In this document: positions 19,000-29,261 of the stretch, one piece after another | How positions within the stretch are numbered: position 1 is the stretch's first letter | How the letters are laid out: each line of letters begins with the position of its first letter | From: Candidatus Segatella albertsiae | Lineage (GTDB): Bacteria; Bacteroidota; Bacteroidia; Bacteroidales; Bacteroidaceae | Assembly (NCBI GenBank): GCA_002451555.1 | Contig: DKCU01000123.1 | Coordinates: 1-64,000, forward strand | DNA length: 64,000 nucleotides | Reading direction: 5' to 3' | Position numbers and translations under genes: made by a program | The notes under the pieces: model-generated | The model's input: only the letters and a program-made list of their open reading frames with translations | Told to the model about the DNA's origin: nothing | The model's database searches: none

Positions 19000-19662
19000 T
19001 TAATGCATGAGAGGAATGCTGTTGTTTGTCGCACTCCTTGGCACAGCCTGAGGACGAACGGCTTGTTTCACAGAATCGGGTTGAGAACTCAACGTATCAT
19101 TCTGCGTACCAGCCACATCACCTCGTTCGAAACTACCCTTGGTATTACTAACGAAATACCGAGTCATCTTCTCATCACTCCAGAAATGAGAACCTTGCAA
19201 GGTACGCTCAGGTGTGACAAGCTTACTAAAAACATTACTAGACAACTCATGTTTGTTCTGATCCCATGTCAATTGTTCACTGGAAAAACGTAGCCCATCC
19301 TTTGTCAAGATGCGCACTCTTCCATAAAGTTTCCAAATCTTTTGCTGGTCAAAATAGTAAGCCGTATCACTTTGGATATAGCTGTTGACATGAAATTTCT
19401 CATCAAATTGCTCCAGCAAGATTCCCTTGTCGAAAGTCCAGCGTGAAGGATTTTTGTTTGTATTAACCTCCCATCGTTCTGTGACTATGCGATATTTCAT
19501 CACACCAGAATCACTGATAAGCGTATTGACACCATAAGATGTCATCATGGCTACAGAGTCCCTCGCCAAGATGGCAGGTGCAGTATGCTCCACTTGCTCC
19601 TGACAAGAAATCAAGCACAAGAACATCAAGAATCCGAAAAATACGCTTCTAGCTCTATACAT
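19000..19662 (-). CDS. lptC: LPS export protein LptC
   Basis: The 220-residue protein has a short N-terminal signal ending at Cys20 (FLCLISCQEQ), so it may be a lipoprotein. The beta-rich core has repeating strands (ILLEQFDEKFHVNSYIQSDT; KIWKLYGRVRILTKDGLRF) typical of the beta-jellyroll OstA/LptC fold that passes LPS from LptBFG to LptA. The last 45 residues are low in structure. It sits between an outer-membrane barrel gene (45 bases upstream) and a CorC-like gene, a common Bacteroidales order. Confidence 0.88.
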   Translation of the reverse strand: MYRARSVFFGFLMFLCLISCQEQVEHTAPAILARDSVAMMTSYGVNTLISDSGVMKYRIVTERWEVNTNKNPSRWTFDKGILLEQFDEKFHVNSYIQSDTAYYFDQQKIWKLYGRVRILTKDGLRFSSEQLTWDQNKHELSSNVFSKLVTPERTLQGSHFWSDEKMTRYFVSNTKGSFERGDVAGTQNDTLSSQPDSVKQAVRPQAVPRSATNNSIPLMH

Positions 19663-19707
19663 TATTATATATATAAGAATTACAAGTACGTTGACGAAAA
19701 CATACCA

Positions 19708-20991
19708 TTACTTCATTCTCCACTTTCTGAACCACTCCTCATTGAATGTGAACCCAATATTCAAGCGGAAAGTATTCTCCTTGATCAAGTCTTTAGCTGA
19801 GCTCTTCACCCACTGTCCACTGATATTGAGGAAAGAACGACGATTGTAACCATTCATGATAGGAATTCCAAATCCTGCGCTCACGGAAAGTTCCTTAGGA
19901 CCATCGTGACCATTTACCTTGAAATAAGGTGTTGCATAACTTACACCTGCACGATACCTCACACGATTGAAGAAGTGGCGGTTGTATTCGCCATAGCAAT
20001 ACTGTAGGCCTAGGTTGAACTTAGAGCGGTCTGAATAAAGCCCCTTCTGCAAACGATAGGTTGTACCATCAAAGTCAGGATATTCCAAGTCACCCCACTT
20101 TTGGAGCGTATAATCGAGCCCAACTTTCCACTGGTCGGCATGGTTCCACATCAAACCAGCACCATACACATGAGGCAACTTCAATGCTTTACCTACAGAG
20201 AAAGACGCTGTGTCCGAAGCGTTCGTTTGCGAATTATTGGATATAATATTCATATCCGCAGTGGCTCCCAAAGAATGACCAGGCGAGAAAGTCACACCAA
20301 CCGTAACCCAATCTTTCTTGGCAATCTTAGCCGTATATTGAACACCTAAATCTATCTTATAACTATTGACCTGTGCAGAATAAGTACGAGTCAAGGTATT
20401 ATAGTTGGAGTTGCTATAAACATTAGCGACATATTTATTATAGTCACCCCAAACATAAGAAAAATTAGCACCAAACGAGAAGCCCTTGAATGGCATCCAA
20501 CCTGCACCTAAGTATGCCTGATGAATTCCGCCTTCACCATTATATGTATTAGTGTAAGTAGCATCATCGAAGTTATTTCCTACTTTGCCTGTAGAAGTAT
20601 AATTATACCCTATATTCGTAAAAGGTATCACACCAAAGCTCACACCGAGGTGCTTTGCTGCACGAAATCCTGCAACGACATATTCGAAGTTAGCGTTCTT
20701 GGCATTTTTCTTAACCCCATTCTCCTCAAAGTTGGTAATTTGCCCAGAAATACCAGCATCCAAGATGAAAGACAAGGAATCTATCGAGGCATACGAAGCA
20801 GGGTTGAGATAATTGACCTGGTTATGCTCATGAAAACCAAGTCCAACGCCATTCATACCACGATTAAAGCCAGAAGTTTGGTCTGACAACACACCTAATC
20901 CAAACTGGCTATATGGAGAATTTGTGCCACTTTGGGCATTAACAGAAAGAGTCGTACCCACCAACAGGGTTGCTAAAATAAGCTTTCTCAT
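19708..20991 (-). CDS. Outer-membrane beta-barrel protein (FadL/PorV-like)
   Basis: A cleavable signal (MRKLILATLLVGTTLSVNAQ) is followed by a 400-residue protein of alternating amphipathic strands, with GTNSPYSQFGLG near the N-terminus and many aromatic strand ends (FSFGANFSYVWG). The start (YLNPASYASIDSLSF) resembles the FadL/TodX-like outer-membrane proteins of Bacteroidota. The transported substrate is unknown. It is first gene of the minus-strand operon with lptC, so its promoter at 21025-21032 probably drives all three. Confidence 0.85.
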   Translation of the reverse strand: MRKLILATLLVGTTLSVNAQSGTNSPYSQFGLGVLSDQTSGFNRGMNGVGLGFHEHNQVNYLNPASYASIDSLSFILDAGISGQITNFEENGVKKNAKNANFEYVVAGFRAAKHLGVSFGVIPFTNIGYNYTSTGKVGNNFDDATYTNTYNGEGGIHQAYLGAGWMPFKGFSFGANFSYVWGDYNKYVANVYSNSNYNTLTRTYSAQVNSYKIDLGVQYTAKIAKKDWVTVGVTFSPGHSLGATADMNIISNNSQTNASDTASFSVGKALKLPHVYGAGLMWNHADQWKVGLDYTLQKWGDLEYPDFDGTTYRLQKGLYSDRSKFNLGLQYCYGEYNRHFFNRVRYRAGVSYATPYFKVNGHDGPKELSVSAGFGIPIMNGYNRRSFLNISGQWVKSSAKDLIKENTFRLNIGFTFNEEWFRKWRMK

Positions 20992-21024
20992 TGATAATTA
21001 TCATTCAAATTTATATTCAGAGTG

Positions 21025-21032
21025 CAAAAGTA
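21025..21032 (-). promoter_or_regulatory. -7 box of the OMP-lptC operon
   Basis: TACTTTTG on the minus strand, about 34 bases before the ATG at 20991. It is back to back with the promoter of the DUF4105 gene, with under 50 bases between the two boxes. Confidence 0.65.
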
Positions 21033-21077
21033 TTGAAAAAAAACGAGAAAAAAGAATGATAATCCAAAATAATAAGG

Positions 21078-21085
21078 TATTTTTG
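21078..21085 (+). promoter_or_regulatory. -7 box abutting the DUF4105 start codon
   Basis: TATTTTTG ends only four bases before the GTG start codon (21090). Transcription from a normal Bacteroidota promoter would begin about 5 bases after the box, that is at the start codon itself, so the mRNA is predicted to be leaderless. No TTTG was found at the -33 position. Confidence 0.6.
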
Positions 21086-21089
21086 CATC

Positions 21090-22397
21090 GTGAAACGATT
21101 TAAAGATATTTTTAGGGCTTTTTTAGCCGTTTTGTTAATCAATTTAACGACTCAGGCTACGGCACAGGATTTTCAAGGAGTAAAAGAAGACCCTGCGAGC
21201 AACAACCATGTAGTGAAGTACGAACCTACTTGGCTCGATTCTGTTGACATATCGCTCTTGACTTGCGGACCAGGTCAAGAAGTATGGTCATACTATGGAC
21301 ATACGGCACTGCGCATCGAAGACCATGCGCACGGCAATGACCTTGCAGTCAATTGGGGAATGTTTTCCTTCAACCAAGATTTTTTCATACTACGTTTTGT
21401 TTTCGGACTCACCGATTATCAGATTGGTGTTTTTCCCATGTCCCGCTTCATTGAGGAATACACCTACGAAGGCAGATGGGTAAAGCAGCAAAGGCTTGCA
21501 CTCACTAGAGAGGAAAAACTGAACATACTCAAAGCCATCGATGAGAACAACCAGGAAGCAAATCGCACCTACCGTTACAATTTCTTCTACGACAATTGCA
21601 CGACAAGGGCACGCAATATGATAACAAGCCACCTTGGAGCTCACGACACCGACTTCAGAAACACAGAAACCCAATCTACATACCGAAAGGAAATCCATCG
21701 TTGGAACGAGAACCATCGTTGGGCACGCTTTGGGAACGACTTGTTGCTAGGCTATCAAGCAGATCGTCTCATCAACAAGAAAGAATGGGAGTTCCTACCA
21801 GAAAACTTAATGCAAGACTTCGAGACGGAAGCAAGGGTAGATACGGCTATGCAAGCATACATAACCGGGCAGGAAGTTGTCCCCCAAAAGGAGCGATACA
21901 TTAAGCTCATTGATAGTACTTTCTACATAATACCACCACAAGCTGAAGTTTCAGAAGCCGAGACGGTCACGCCAAGAATGGTTGCCACTGGAATAGCTTT
22001 TGTCATCATCATCCTATGCAGTATCGAATTCGCTTACAGAAAGAACTTTTGGTGGCTAGACACCATTCTGTTGACATTGACGGGCCTACCGGGGATTATT
22101 CTATTGGCAATGGTGTTTTCACAGCATCCTACCGTACAAATAAACTTCCAAATGCTGATATTCAATCCACTCAATCTGATTTTCGTGTGGAAAGTATCAC
22201 AAAAGGCTAGGAATGGTGGATTTCATTGGTACTACAACTTATGGGGATGGCTCATCATACTAGCTCTATTCCTGCAAATTTGGCAAGATTACGCAGAAGG
22301 CATGGGCATTTTGGCACTCTCTTTGCTAATAAGATACGCAATGAGATCAGCTATATTTGACCTCAAACTATTCACAAGGAAAGAAAAAAGACAATAG
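21090..22397 (+). CDS. DUF4105 (Lnb-like) membrane protein
   Basis: The 435-residue protein starts at a GTG; no other start fits the basic-hydrophobic signal MKRFKDIFRAFLAVLL. The extracytoplasmic half carries the DUF4105 signatures TCGPGQEVWSYYGHTALRI (Cys and His) and YNFFYDNCTTRARNMI (Cys). The C-terminal third has about five membrane helices (from residue 292). This domain pair is the arrangement of Lnb-type proteins tied to lipoprotein N-acylation; that role in this organism is inferred. The gene is followed after 22 bases by a small secreted protein gene. Confidence 0.85.
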   Translation: MKRFKDIFRAFLAVLLINLTTQATAQDFQGVKEDPASNNHVVKYEPTWLDSVDISLLTCGPGQEVWSYYGHTALRIEDHAHGNDLAVNWGMFSFNQDFFILRFVFGLTDYQIGVFPMSRFIEEYTYEGRWVKQQRLALTREEKLNILKAIDENNQEANRTYRYNFFYDNCTTRARNMITSHLGAHDTDFRNTETQSTYRKEIHRWNENHRWARFGNDLLLGYQADRLINKKEWEFLPENLMQDFETEARVDTAMQAYITGQEVVPQKERYIKLIDSTFYIIPPQAEVSEAETVTPRMVATGIAFVIIILCSIEFAYRKNFWWLDTILLTLTGLPGIILLAMVFSQHPTVQINFQMLIFNPLNLIFVWKVSQKARNGGFHWYYNLWGWLIILALFLQIWQDYAEGMGILALSLLIRYAMRSAIFDLKLFTRKEKRQ

Positions 22398-22419
22398 AAG
22401 TCTATAAAAAACAAGAACA

Positions 22420-22791
22420 ATGATAGTAAATAGATATATCACCGCCCTATTGGTTGTCCTAGCGGCAACAGGCATGGAAGCGCAGACTTATCAGCAAGCA
22501 CTGAAGTTTGCGCTGACGGATATATCCTACGATGAATTCATCCAACAACCAGAAGCCAAAGCGCTGGAAGAAGACCTCCTTTGCGTCATCAAGGCCATCA
22601 AAGAAGCCTCAGAAGATGAGTCTGTCACGCATACCTATCATCACTTATTGGCAAATCTGACAGGCGAATCAACTGACATTCTGACAGAAATTCATTCATA
22701 TATATATACTACATTCACCTTCAAGCACGCCCAAAGCGACTTGTATGGTAGCATTGTTATTCGTGGTCCTAATCTCCCTTCATTTTGCTGA
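22420..22791 (+). CDS. Small secreted protein of unknown function
   Basis: This 123-residue ORF has a good signal peptide (MIVNRYITALLVVLAATGMEAQ) and an acidic, helical remainder (EEDLLCVIKAIKEASEDES), ending GPNLPSFC with a terminal Cys. I recognise no family. It follows the DUF4105 gene by 22 bases on the same strand and is probably co-transcribed. A 9-bp hairpin lies 25 bases beyond it (22816-22843). Coding is supported by the signal peptide and spacing, with moderate certainty. Confidence 0.65.
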   Translation: MIVNRYITALLVVLAATGMEAQTYQQALKFALTDISYDEFIQQPEAKALEEDLLCVIKAIKEASEDESVTHTYHHLLANLTGESTDILTEIHSYIYTTFTFKHAQSDLYGSIVIRGPNLPSFC

Positions 22792-22867
22792 AATACCACC
22801 CATTTGTGGCAGGCTGTAAGTAAAATCACGGATATTTACTTACATTCTAGGTATTTATTACCGAAAC

Positions 22868-22900
22868 TTTGCTGATTTACAGATATTTTTTGTATTTTTG
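22868..22900 (+). promoter_or_regulatory. secA promoter
   Basis: TTTG (22868-22871), a 21-bp spacer and TATTTTTG (22893-22900). The start near 22906 leaves a leader of nearly 100 bases before ATG 23004. The leader contains the heptamer GTACTCC twice (near 22933 and 22957), but I see no secM-like ORF in it. Confidence 0.8.
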
Positions 22901-23003
22901 CAAACTAATAAGAAATAAAGCAAGAGAAAACGTACTCCATACCTATAAAACAAGAGGGGTACTCCTTGCATCATATCGAATAACAATAAAAAATAAATAT
23001 ACA

Positions 23004-26000
23004 ATGAACTTTAACAAAATTCTTCAGTCTTTGTTTGGCAACAAGTCAACTCGTGACATGAAGCTGATTCAGCCTATCGTAGATAAAATCAAGGCTGAAT
23101 ATCCGAACATTCAAGCTTTAAGCAACGATGAACTTCGTGCTAAAACCAAAGAGATTCAAAAGTACGTACAAGAATACGCCAACGAAGAGAAAGCCAAGAT
23201 TGCAGAACTCAAGGCTAAGATAGAAGATACTCCTATCGACGAGCGTGAAGGCATCTTCAATCAAATTGACAAGTTGGAGAAAGAGGCACTCGACAAGTAT
23301 GAGATTGCGCTCAATGAGGTGCTCCCAACCGCATTCAGCATCGTCAAGGATACTGCGCGTCGTTTCGCCGAGAACGAAGAGACTATCGTTACTGCAACAG
23401 ACTTCGATCGTGAACTGGCTGCAAATCCAGCCAACGACTTCATCACCATTGATGGCGACAAGGCCATCTACCACAACCATTGGACTGCAGGTGGCAACGA
23501 CCTCAAGTGGGAGATGATTCATTATGACGTACAGCTCTTTGGTGGTGTCGTACTTCACCAAGGCAAGATTGCCGAAATGGCTACCGGTGAAGGTAAGACC
23601 CTCGTAGGAACCTGTCCTGTATTCTTGAATGCCTTGACTGGAAATGGTGTCCATGTGGTCACTGTCAACGACTACTTGGCAAAACGTGACTCTGAATGGA
23701 TGGGACCTCTTTATATGTTCCATGGACTTTCTGTGGATTGCATCGACAAGCATCGTCCTAACTCCGACGAGCGTCGCAAGGCATATCTCGCAGACATCAC
23801 GTTCGGTACAAACAATGAGTTTGGTTTTGATTACCTTCGTGACAATATGGCAACAAGTCCAGCCGACCTAGTACAACGTCAGCACAACTACGCCATCGTC
23901 GATGAGGTTGACTCTGTTTTGATTGACGATGCTCGTACACCTCTTATTATATCTGGTCCTATCCCTAAGGGCGATGACCAAATGTTTGAGCAATACCAAC
24001 CATTGGTAGAAAAGCTCTACGAGGTACAGCGCAAGCAAGCCACCGAATTGCTCGCTGAGGCCAAGAACAAGATTAACGAAGGCACGAAGACCAAGAACCA
24101 GGAATTGCTCGATGCTGGTTTCTTGGCACTCTATCGCTCATTCAAGGCTCTTCCTAAAAACAAGCCATTGATTAAGTATCTCTCTGAAGAAGGTATCAAG
24201 GCTGGTCTTTTAAAGACAGAGGAGTATTATATGGCGAACAACAACCGTGAAATGCCGAAGGCTGTCGAGCCATTGTACTTCGTGGTAGATGAGAAGTTGA
24301 ACTCTGCCGACCTCACCGACAAGGGTACAGACTGGCTAGCCAAGCAGGTAAACGACAAGGAACTTTTCGTGTTACCTGATATCACAACAGAAATGAGTGA
24401 GTTAGAAGCTCGCACAGACCTTTCAGACCAAGAACGTCTTGACAAGAAAGACGAGTTGTTGGCCCACTACGGTGTGCAGAGCGAACGTGTTCACACCTTG
24501 CAGCAACTCTTGAAAGCTTACACAATGTTTAACAACAACGATGAGTATGTTGTTATGGACGGTCAGGTAAAAATTGTCGATGAGCAGACAGGTCGTATCA
24601 TGGAAGGTCGTCGTTGGAGCGACGGATTGCACCAAGCTATCGAAGCCAAGGAGCATGTAAAAGTAGAGGCTGCAACACAGACTTTCGCTACTATTACTCT
24701 TCAGAACTACTTCCGTATGTACCACAAACTCTCAGGTATGACCGGTACTGCAAGTACAGAGGCTGGCGAGTTCTGGGACATCTACAAACTTGATGTTGTG
24801 GAGATTCCAACCAATCGTCCTATCGCACGTAAAGACCTCGATGACCGTGTTTATAAGACCGCTCGCGAGAAGTATCGTGCTGTCATCGACGAGATTGAGG
24901 AGATGCGTAATGCAGGACGTCCAGTCTTAGTTGGTACAACATCCGTAGAAATTTCCGAGTTGTTGAGCAAGATGTTGAAGATGCGCAACATTCCTCATAA
25001 TGTATTGAACGCCAAGTTGCACCAACAGGAGGCTCAGATTGTAGCCGAGGCTGGTCGCTCAACCAATGGCAAGGGTGCCGTAACCATCGCCACCAACATG
25101 GCAGGTCGTGGTACCGATATCAAGTTGACTCCAGAGGTAAAGGCCGCTGGTGGTCTCGCCATCATCGGTACGGAGCGTCATGAGAGCCGTCGTGTCGATC
25201 GCCAGTTGCGTGGTCGTGCCGGCCGTCAAGGTGATCCAGGTTCTTCTGTGTTCTATGTATCATTGGAAGATAAGTTAATGCGACTGTTCGCATCTGAGCG
25301 TATCGCCAAGGTGATGGACCGCTTAGGCTTCGAGGACGGCGAGCGTATCGAGAGTCCAATGATCAGCAAGAGCATCGAGCGTGCACAGCGCAAGGTCGAG
25401 GAAAACAACTTCGGTATCCGTAAGCACCTCTTGGAATATGATGACGTAATGAACCGTCAGCGTACCGTCATCTACGAGAAGCGTCGCCATGCCTTGATGG
25501 GTGAGCGTATCGGCATGGATATCACCAACATCATCTGGGACCGCGTGTTGAACATCGTCAACAACAACGATTTCGATGGTGCCAAGGAAGAGTTCTTGAA
25601 GATTCTCGCCATGGAGATTCCATTCACAGCCGAGGAATACGAGAATGGCAAGCGTGAGGACTTGGCAGAGCGTGCCTTCCAAGAGGCCATGGCAGCCTTC
25701 AAGCGCAAGACCGACCGCATCCAGGCTACCGCCTTCCCTATCATCAAGCAGGTATATGAGAACCAAGGAGCTATGTACGAACGCATCATGGTGCCATTGA
25801 CAGACGGCAAGCGTATGTACCAGATTCCTTGTAACCTCAAGGAGGCATACGAGTCTGAGGCCAAGAGCGTGGTCAAGGAGTTTGAGAAAAGCGTTCTTCT
25901 CCACATCATTGATGATGACTGGAAAGAGAACCTCCGTAAACTCGACGAGCTTCGCCACTCCGTACAGAACGCTTCCTACGAGCAGAAAGATCCTTTGTTG

Positions 26001-26360
26001 ATTTACAAGCTTGAGAGTGCCAAGATTTGGGATGCCATGATCAATGATATGTACGACCGCATCTGTAGCATCTTGATGCGTGGTCAGATCCCAGTCATGG
26101 AACAGGAACAGCAAGTTCAAGAAGCAGCCCCGGAGGTTCGCAACCAACAGAACTATGTTGAGTCGAAGGTTGACATCGACGCAGAACGAGAGCGTGCAGA
26201 ACGTGCCGCCCAGCAAGCTGCAGCCAACCAAGACACTCGTGAAGGAGCCCAGGAGGTGAACCGCACTCCATATCGTGCAGAGCGTATGCCACGTCCTAAC
26301 GACCCATGTCCATGCGGAAGTGGGAAGAAGTTCAAGAACTGCCACGGCAGAAACTTGTAA
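23004..26360 (+). CDS. secA: Preprotein translocase ATPase SecA
   Basis: Starting at ATG 23004 gives 1118 residues; the in-frame stretch back to 22869 overlaps the promoter and is rejected. Walker A is MATGEGKT near residue 192, with [16 protein letters not shown] as motif II, the preprotein cross-linking region and the helicase motifs [10 protein letters not shown] and [10 protein letters not shown]. The C-terminus ends in the zinc-binding [14 protein letters not shown] that binds SecB or ribosomes. It is about 200 residues longer than E. coli SecA, which is usual for Bacteroidota. It powers export through SecYEG; secG is also in this window at 36.1 kb. Confidence 0.98.
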   Translation: MNFNKILQSLFGNKSTRDMKLIQPIVDKIKAEYPNIQALSNDELRAKTKEIQKYVQEYANEEKAKIAELKAKIEDTPIDEREGIFNQIDKLEKEALDKYEIALNEVLPTAFSIVKDTARRFAENEETIVTATDFDRELAANPANDFITIDGDKAIYHNHWTAGGNDLKWEMIHYDVQLFGGVVLHQGKIAEMATGEGKTLVGTCPVFLNALTGNGVHVVTVNDYLAKRDSEWMGPLYMFHGLSVDCIDKHRPNSDERRKAYLADITFGTNNEFGFDYLRDNMATSPADLVQRQHNYAIVDEVDSVLIDDARTPLIISGPIPKGDDQMFEQYQPLVEKLYEVQRKQATELLAEAKNKINEGTKTKNQELLDAGFLALYRSFKALPKNKPLIKYLSEEGIKAGLLKTEEYYMANNNREMPKAVEPLYFVVDEKLNSADLTDKGTDWLAKQVNDKELFVLPDITTEMSELEARTDLSDQERLDKKDELLAHYGVQSERVHTLQQLLKAYTMFNNNDEYVVMDGQVKIVDEQTGRIMEGRRWSDGLHQAIEAKEHVKVEAATQTFATITLQNYFRMYHKLSGMTGTASTEAGEFWDIYKLDVVEIPTNRPIARKDLDDRVYKTAREKYRAVIDEIEEMRNAGRPVLVGTTSVEISELLSKMLKMRNIPHNVLNAKLHQQEAQIVAEAGRSTNGKGAVTIATNMAGRGTDIKLTPEVKAAGGLAIIGTERHESRRVDRQLRGRAGRQGDPGSSVFYVSLEDKLMRLFASERIAKVMDRLGFEDGERIESPMISKSIERAQRKVEENNFGIRKHLLEYDDVMNRQRTVIYEKRRHALMGERIGMDITNIIWDRVLNIVNNNDFDGAKEEFLKILAMEIPFTAEEYENGKREDLAERAFQEAMAAFKRKTDRIQATAFPIIKQVYENQGAMYERIMVPLTDGKRMYQIPCNLKEAYESEAKSVVKEFEKSVLLHIIDDDWKENLRKLDELRHSVQNASYEQKDPLLIYKLESAKIWDAMINDMYDRICSILMRGQIPVMEQEQQVQEAAPEVRNQQNYVESKVDIDAERERAERAAQQAAANQDTREGAQEVNRTPYRAERMPRPNDPCPCGSGKKFKNCHGRNL

Positions 26361-26381
26361 TCACCATAAATAATGATAAGA

Positions 26382-26424
26382 ATACCTAGACTTGATGATA
26401 CTCTCATCATTTCTAGGTATTTTT
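26382..26424 (+). terminator. secA terminator
   Basis: ATACCTAGA (26382-26390) pairs with TCTAGGTAT (26412-26420), with an inner GATGA/TCATC stem, followed by TTTT. It separates secA from feoAB. Confidence 0.85.
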
Positions 26425-26490
26425 GTTCATCATAACATGAATAACATCAAATAACAACATCATTGCTACCTAGTTGCAAAGAATTATTAG

Positions 26491-26498
26491 TAATTTTG
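26491..26498 (+). promoter_or_regulatory. -7 box of feoAB
   Basis: TAATTTTG, with no clear -33 box. The leader of about 80 bases holds a small hairpin GGGCT-GAA-AGCCC (26553-26565) about 20 bases before the ATG. No Fur site could be assigned by eye. Confidence 0.55.
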
Positions 26499-26585
26499 CA
26501 AACGAATTGCGAAAGAAAGTTGAATGTTCAGTAAAAAACGATAAAAGTAAATGGGCTGAAAGCCCAAAAGCATAAGAATACAGAT

Positions 26586-29126
26586 ATGAAATTATCAGAA
26601 TTAAAAACAGGTGAAAGTGGCGTTATCGTCAAGGTTTCCGGTCACGGTGGCTTCCGCAAGAGAGTCATCGAGATGGGTTTCATCAAGGGAAAGAGGGTGG
26701 ATGTTCTCTTGAACGCACCGCTTCAGGACCCAGTGAAATATAAAATCATGGGTTACGAGGTGTCTCTTCGTCATAGTGAGGCAGACCACGTGGAAGTGGT
26801 CTCCATCGACGAGGCGAAGCATGACGCAGAACTCAACAAGGCGGACGAACTAGGCCACGAACAAGTAATTAACTCACAAATAATAGATACACAAGAAGCT
26901 GACGAACAGGCTCTCGGCGACAAAATGCTTGTAGCGGAAAAGAAAGACACAGCAAGCAATGCCAGCAATGAAGCACTTGCAGAGCAAGAGGCCGACCGCC
27001 TACACCATGTCATCAACGTGGCGTTGGTGGGCAACCCGAACTGTGGCAAGACCTCCCTCTTTAATTTTGCTTCTGGTGCACACGAGCGTGTGGGCAACTA
27101 CAGCGGCGTGACCGTGGATGCCAAGGTGGGTGAGGCTGACTTTAATGGCTACCATTTCAACTTGGTGGATCTTCCTGGCACCTATTCCCTCTCCGCTTAT
27201 TCGCCAGAGGAGCTCTATGTGCGTAAGCAGCTCATCGAACACACACCAGATATTGTCATCAACGTCATCGACACCAGCAATCTGGAGCGCAACCTTTATC
27301 TCACCACCCAGTTGATAGACATGCACATCCGCATGGTTTGCGCTCTCAACATGTTTGACGAGACCGAGAAGCGTGGCGACAACATCGACTACGACAAGCT
27401 CGGCGAGCTATTTGGAGTCTCCATGATTCCGACCGTCTTCACCAATGGACGAGGAGTTGACAAACTCTTCGAGACCATCATCGAACTCTATGAGGGTAAA
27501 GAAGATTCTAGTTCGCACTATCGCCATATCCACATCAACCACGGACATGAGATAGAACACGGCATCGAGCATATCCAGAAGTACCTTAAGGTAGATGACA
27601 GCATCCGCCAACGCTACTCTACCCGATACCTCAGCATCAAACTTTTGGAGAATGACAAGCACGCCGAGGAGTACGTGAGCCATCTGAACTCAGCGAAAGA
27701 AATCTTCGCGGCTCGCGACGAGGCTGCCAAGCGTGTGAAAGAAGAGATGCAAGAAGATAGCGAGACAGCCATTATGGATGCCAAGTATGGTTTTATTCAT
27801 GGAGCCTTGCAGGAAGCTGGCTACGAGACGGGAAAGGCAAAGGACACCTATCAGGTGACTCACCTCATCGACCGAGTGCTTACCAATAAGTACGTAGGCT
27901 TCCCTATCTTCATATTCTTGTTATTCATCATGTTCTCAGCCACCTTCGTACTGGGCGAGATTCCTAAGGGATGGATTGAGGACGGCGTGGCTTGGTTGGG
28001 CGAATTTATCAGCAACACGATGCCTGATGGTCCTGTAAAGGATATGTTGGTGGATGGTGTCATCGGTGGTGTAGGAGCCGTCATCGTATTCCTGCCACAG
28101 ATTCTCATCCTCTACTTCTTCATCTCCTACATGGAGGATTCGGGCTATATGGCTCGTGCCGCCTTCATCATGGATAAGTTGATGCACAAGATGGGCTTGC
28201 ACGGTAAGTCTTTCATCCCACTGATTATGGGATTCGGCTGCAACGTACCAGCCGTGATGGCAACCCGAACCATCGAGAGCCACCGCTCCCGCCTCATCAC
28301 CATGCTGATATTGCCACTGATGAGTTGTTCGGCTCGACTGCCAATATATATTATGGTGATAGGAACGTTCTTTGCCCTGCAATACCGTTCGCTCATCATG
28401 GTATCGCTCTATTTGATAGGCATCTTCCTTGCCGTAATCCTGAGCCGCATTTTCGCATCTTTCGTCATCAAGGGCGAAGACACTCCATTCGTGATGGAGT
28501 TGCCACCTTACCGCTTCCCAACGTGGAAGGCTATCGGTCGCCATACCTGGGAGAAAGGCAAGCAATACCTGAAGAAGATGGGAGGTATCATTCTCGTGGC
28601 AAGTATCATCGTTTGGGCGCTCGGTTACTTCCCTCACAACGAGGAACTCGACAACCAGGCACAGCAGGAACAGAGCTACATCGGCAGAATAGGCAAGACC
28701 ATCGAGCCAATCTTCACTCCACAAGGTTTCGACTGGAAACTCGACGTAGGTTTGGTATCTGGCGTAGGTGCCAAGGAGATTGTAGCCTCAACGATGGGTG
28801 TGCTCTATAGTAACAACGACAGTTTCTCAGACGATCAAGACTATAACGATGAGGACGGCAAGTACGAGGTACTGAAGAAGCAGATGACCTCCGACCTGAA
28901 GAAGACATACGGATACAACGATGCCGAGGCAGAATCGAAGGCAACGCTCACCGCCTATTGCTTCTTGCTCTTCGTACTACTCTACTTCCCTTGCATCGCT
29001 ACGATAGCAGCCATCAAGGGTGAGACTGGTAGTTGGAAATGGGCTGGGTTCGCCGCAGGCTACACCACGCTGTTGGCATGGATAGTATCGGCACTGGTCT
29101 TCCAAATCGGAAGCCTGTTCATCTAA
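26586..29126 (+). CDS. feoB: Ferrous iron transporter FeoA-FeoB fusion
   Basis: The 846-residue protein joins a FeoA/SH3-like domain (residues 1-80, VIKVSGHGGFRKRVIEMGF region) through an acidic, Ala/Glu-rich linker of about 60 residues to FeoB. The G domain has G1 GNPNCGKTS (about 148-156), G2 Thr in GVTVDAKVG, G3 DLPGTYSLS and G4 NMFD. The membrane part has Gate motifs with the Cys in SCSARLPIY and a C-terminal gate region. It imports Fe(II) across the inner membrane under low oxygen. FeoA-FeoB fusions are normal in Bacteroidota. The imelysin gene cluster at the window start may also serve iron handling, but the two are 23 kb apart. Confidence 0.97.
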   Translation: MKLSELKTGESGVIVKVSGHGGFRKRVIEMGFIKGKRVDVLLNAPLQDPVKYKIMGYEVSLRHSEADHVEVVSIDEAKHDAELNKADELGHEQVINSQIIDTQEADEQALGDKMLVAEKKDTASNASNEALAEQEADRLHHVINVALVGNPNCGKTSLFNFASGAHERVGNYSGVTVDAKVGEADFNGYHFNLVDLPGTYSLSAYSPEELYVRKQLIEHTPDIVINVIDTSNLERNLYLTTQLIDMHIRMVCALNMFDETEKRGDNIDYDKLGELFGVSMIPTVFTNGRGVDKLFETIIELYEGKEDSSSHYRHIHINHGHEIEHGIEHIQKYLKVDDSIRQRYSTRYLSIKLLENDKHAEEYVSHLNSAKEIFAARDEAAKRVKEEMQEDSETAIMDAKYGFIHGALQEAGYETGKAKDTYQVTHLIDRVLTNKYVGFPIFIFLLFIMFSATFVLGEIPKGWIEDGVAWLGEFISNTMPDGPVKDMLVDGVIGGVGAVIVFLPQILILYFFISYMEDSGYMARAAFIMDKLMHKMGLHGKSFIPLIMGFGCNVPAVMATRTIESHRSRLITMLILPLMSCSARLPIYIMVIGTFFALQYRSLIMVSLYLIGIFLAVILSRIFASFVIKGEDTPFVMELPPYRFPTWKAIGRHTWEKGKQYLKKMGGIILVASIIVWALGYFPHNEELDNQAQQEQSYIGRIGKTIEPIFTPQGFDWKLDVGLVSGVGAKEIVASTMGVLYSNNDSFSDDQDYNDEDGKYEVLKKQMTSDLKKTYGYNDAEAESKATLTAYCFLLFVLLYFPCIATIAAIKGETGSWKWAGFAAGYTTLLAWIVSALVFQIGSLFI

Positions 29127-29261
29127 AAATTAGTTTTTGAAACTTTGTACAAAAATTTCTCATCCATACTCAAGTCATCATCCAGAAGACTTTGAGTATG
29201 GATTTGCTATTAGAATTGGTTTTATTCCTCGTAATTCAGGTGTTTCATCAAGTGAGTTGTT

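Noticed and set aside
22869..23003. 45-residue N-terminal extension of SecA
   Set aside because: It overlaps the promoter boxes and is unlike SecA N-termini; ATG 23004 gives the normal MNFNKIL start.
25323..26345. 340-codon minus-strand ORF opposite secA
   Set aside because: Antisense shadow of the SecA C-terminal half.
26499..26585. Riboswitch upstream of feoAB
   Set aside because: Only one 5-bp hairpin is visible and it matches no riboswitch core that I can recognise.
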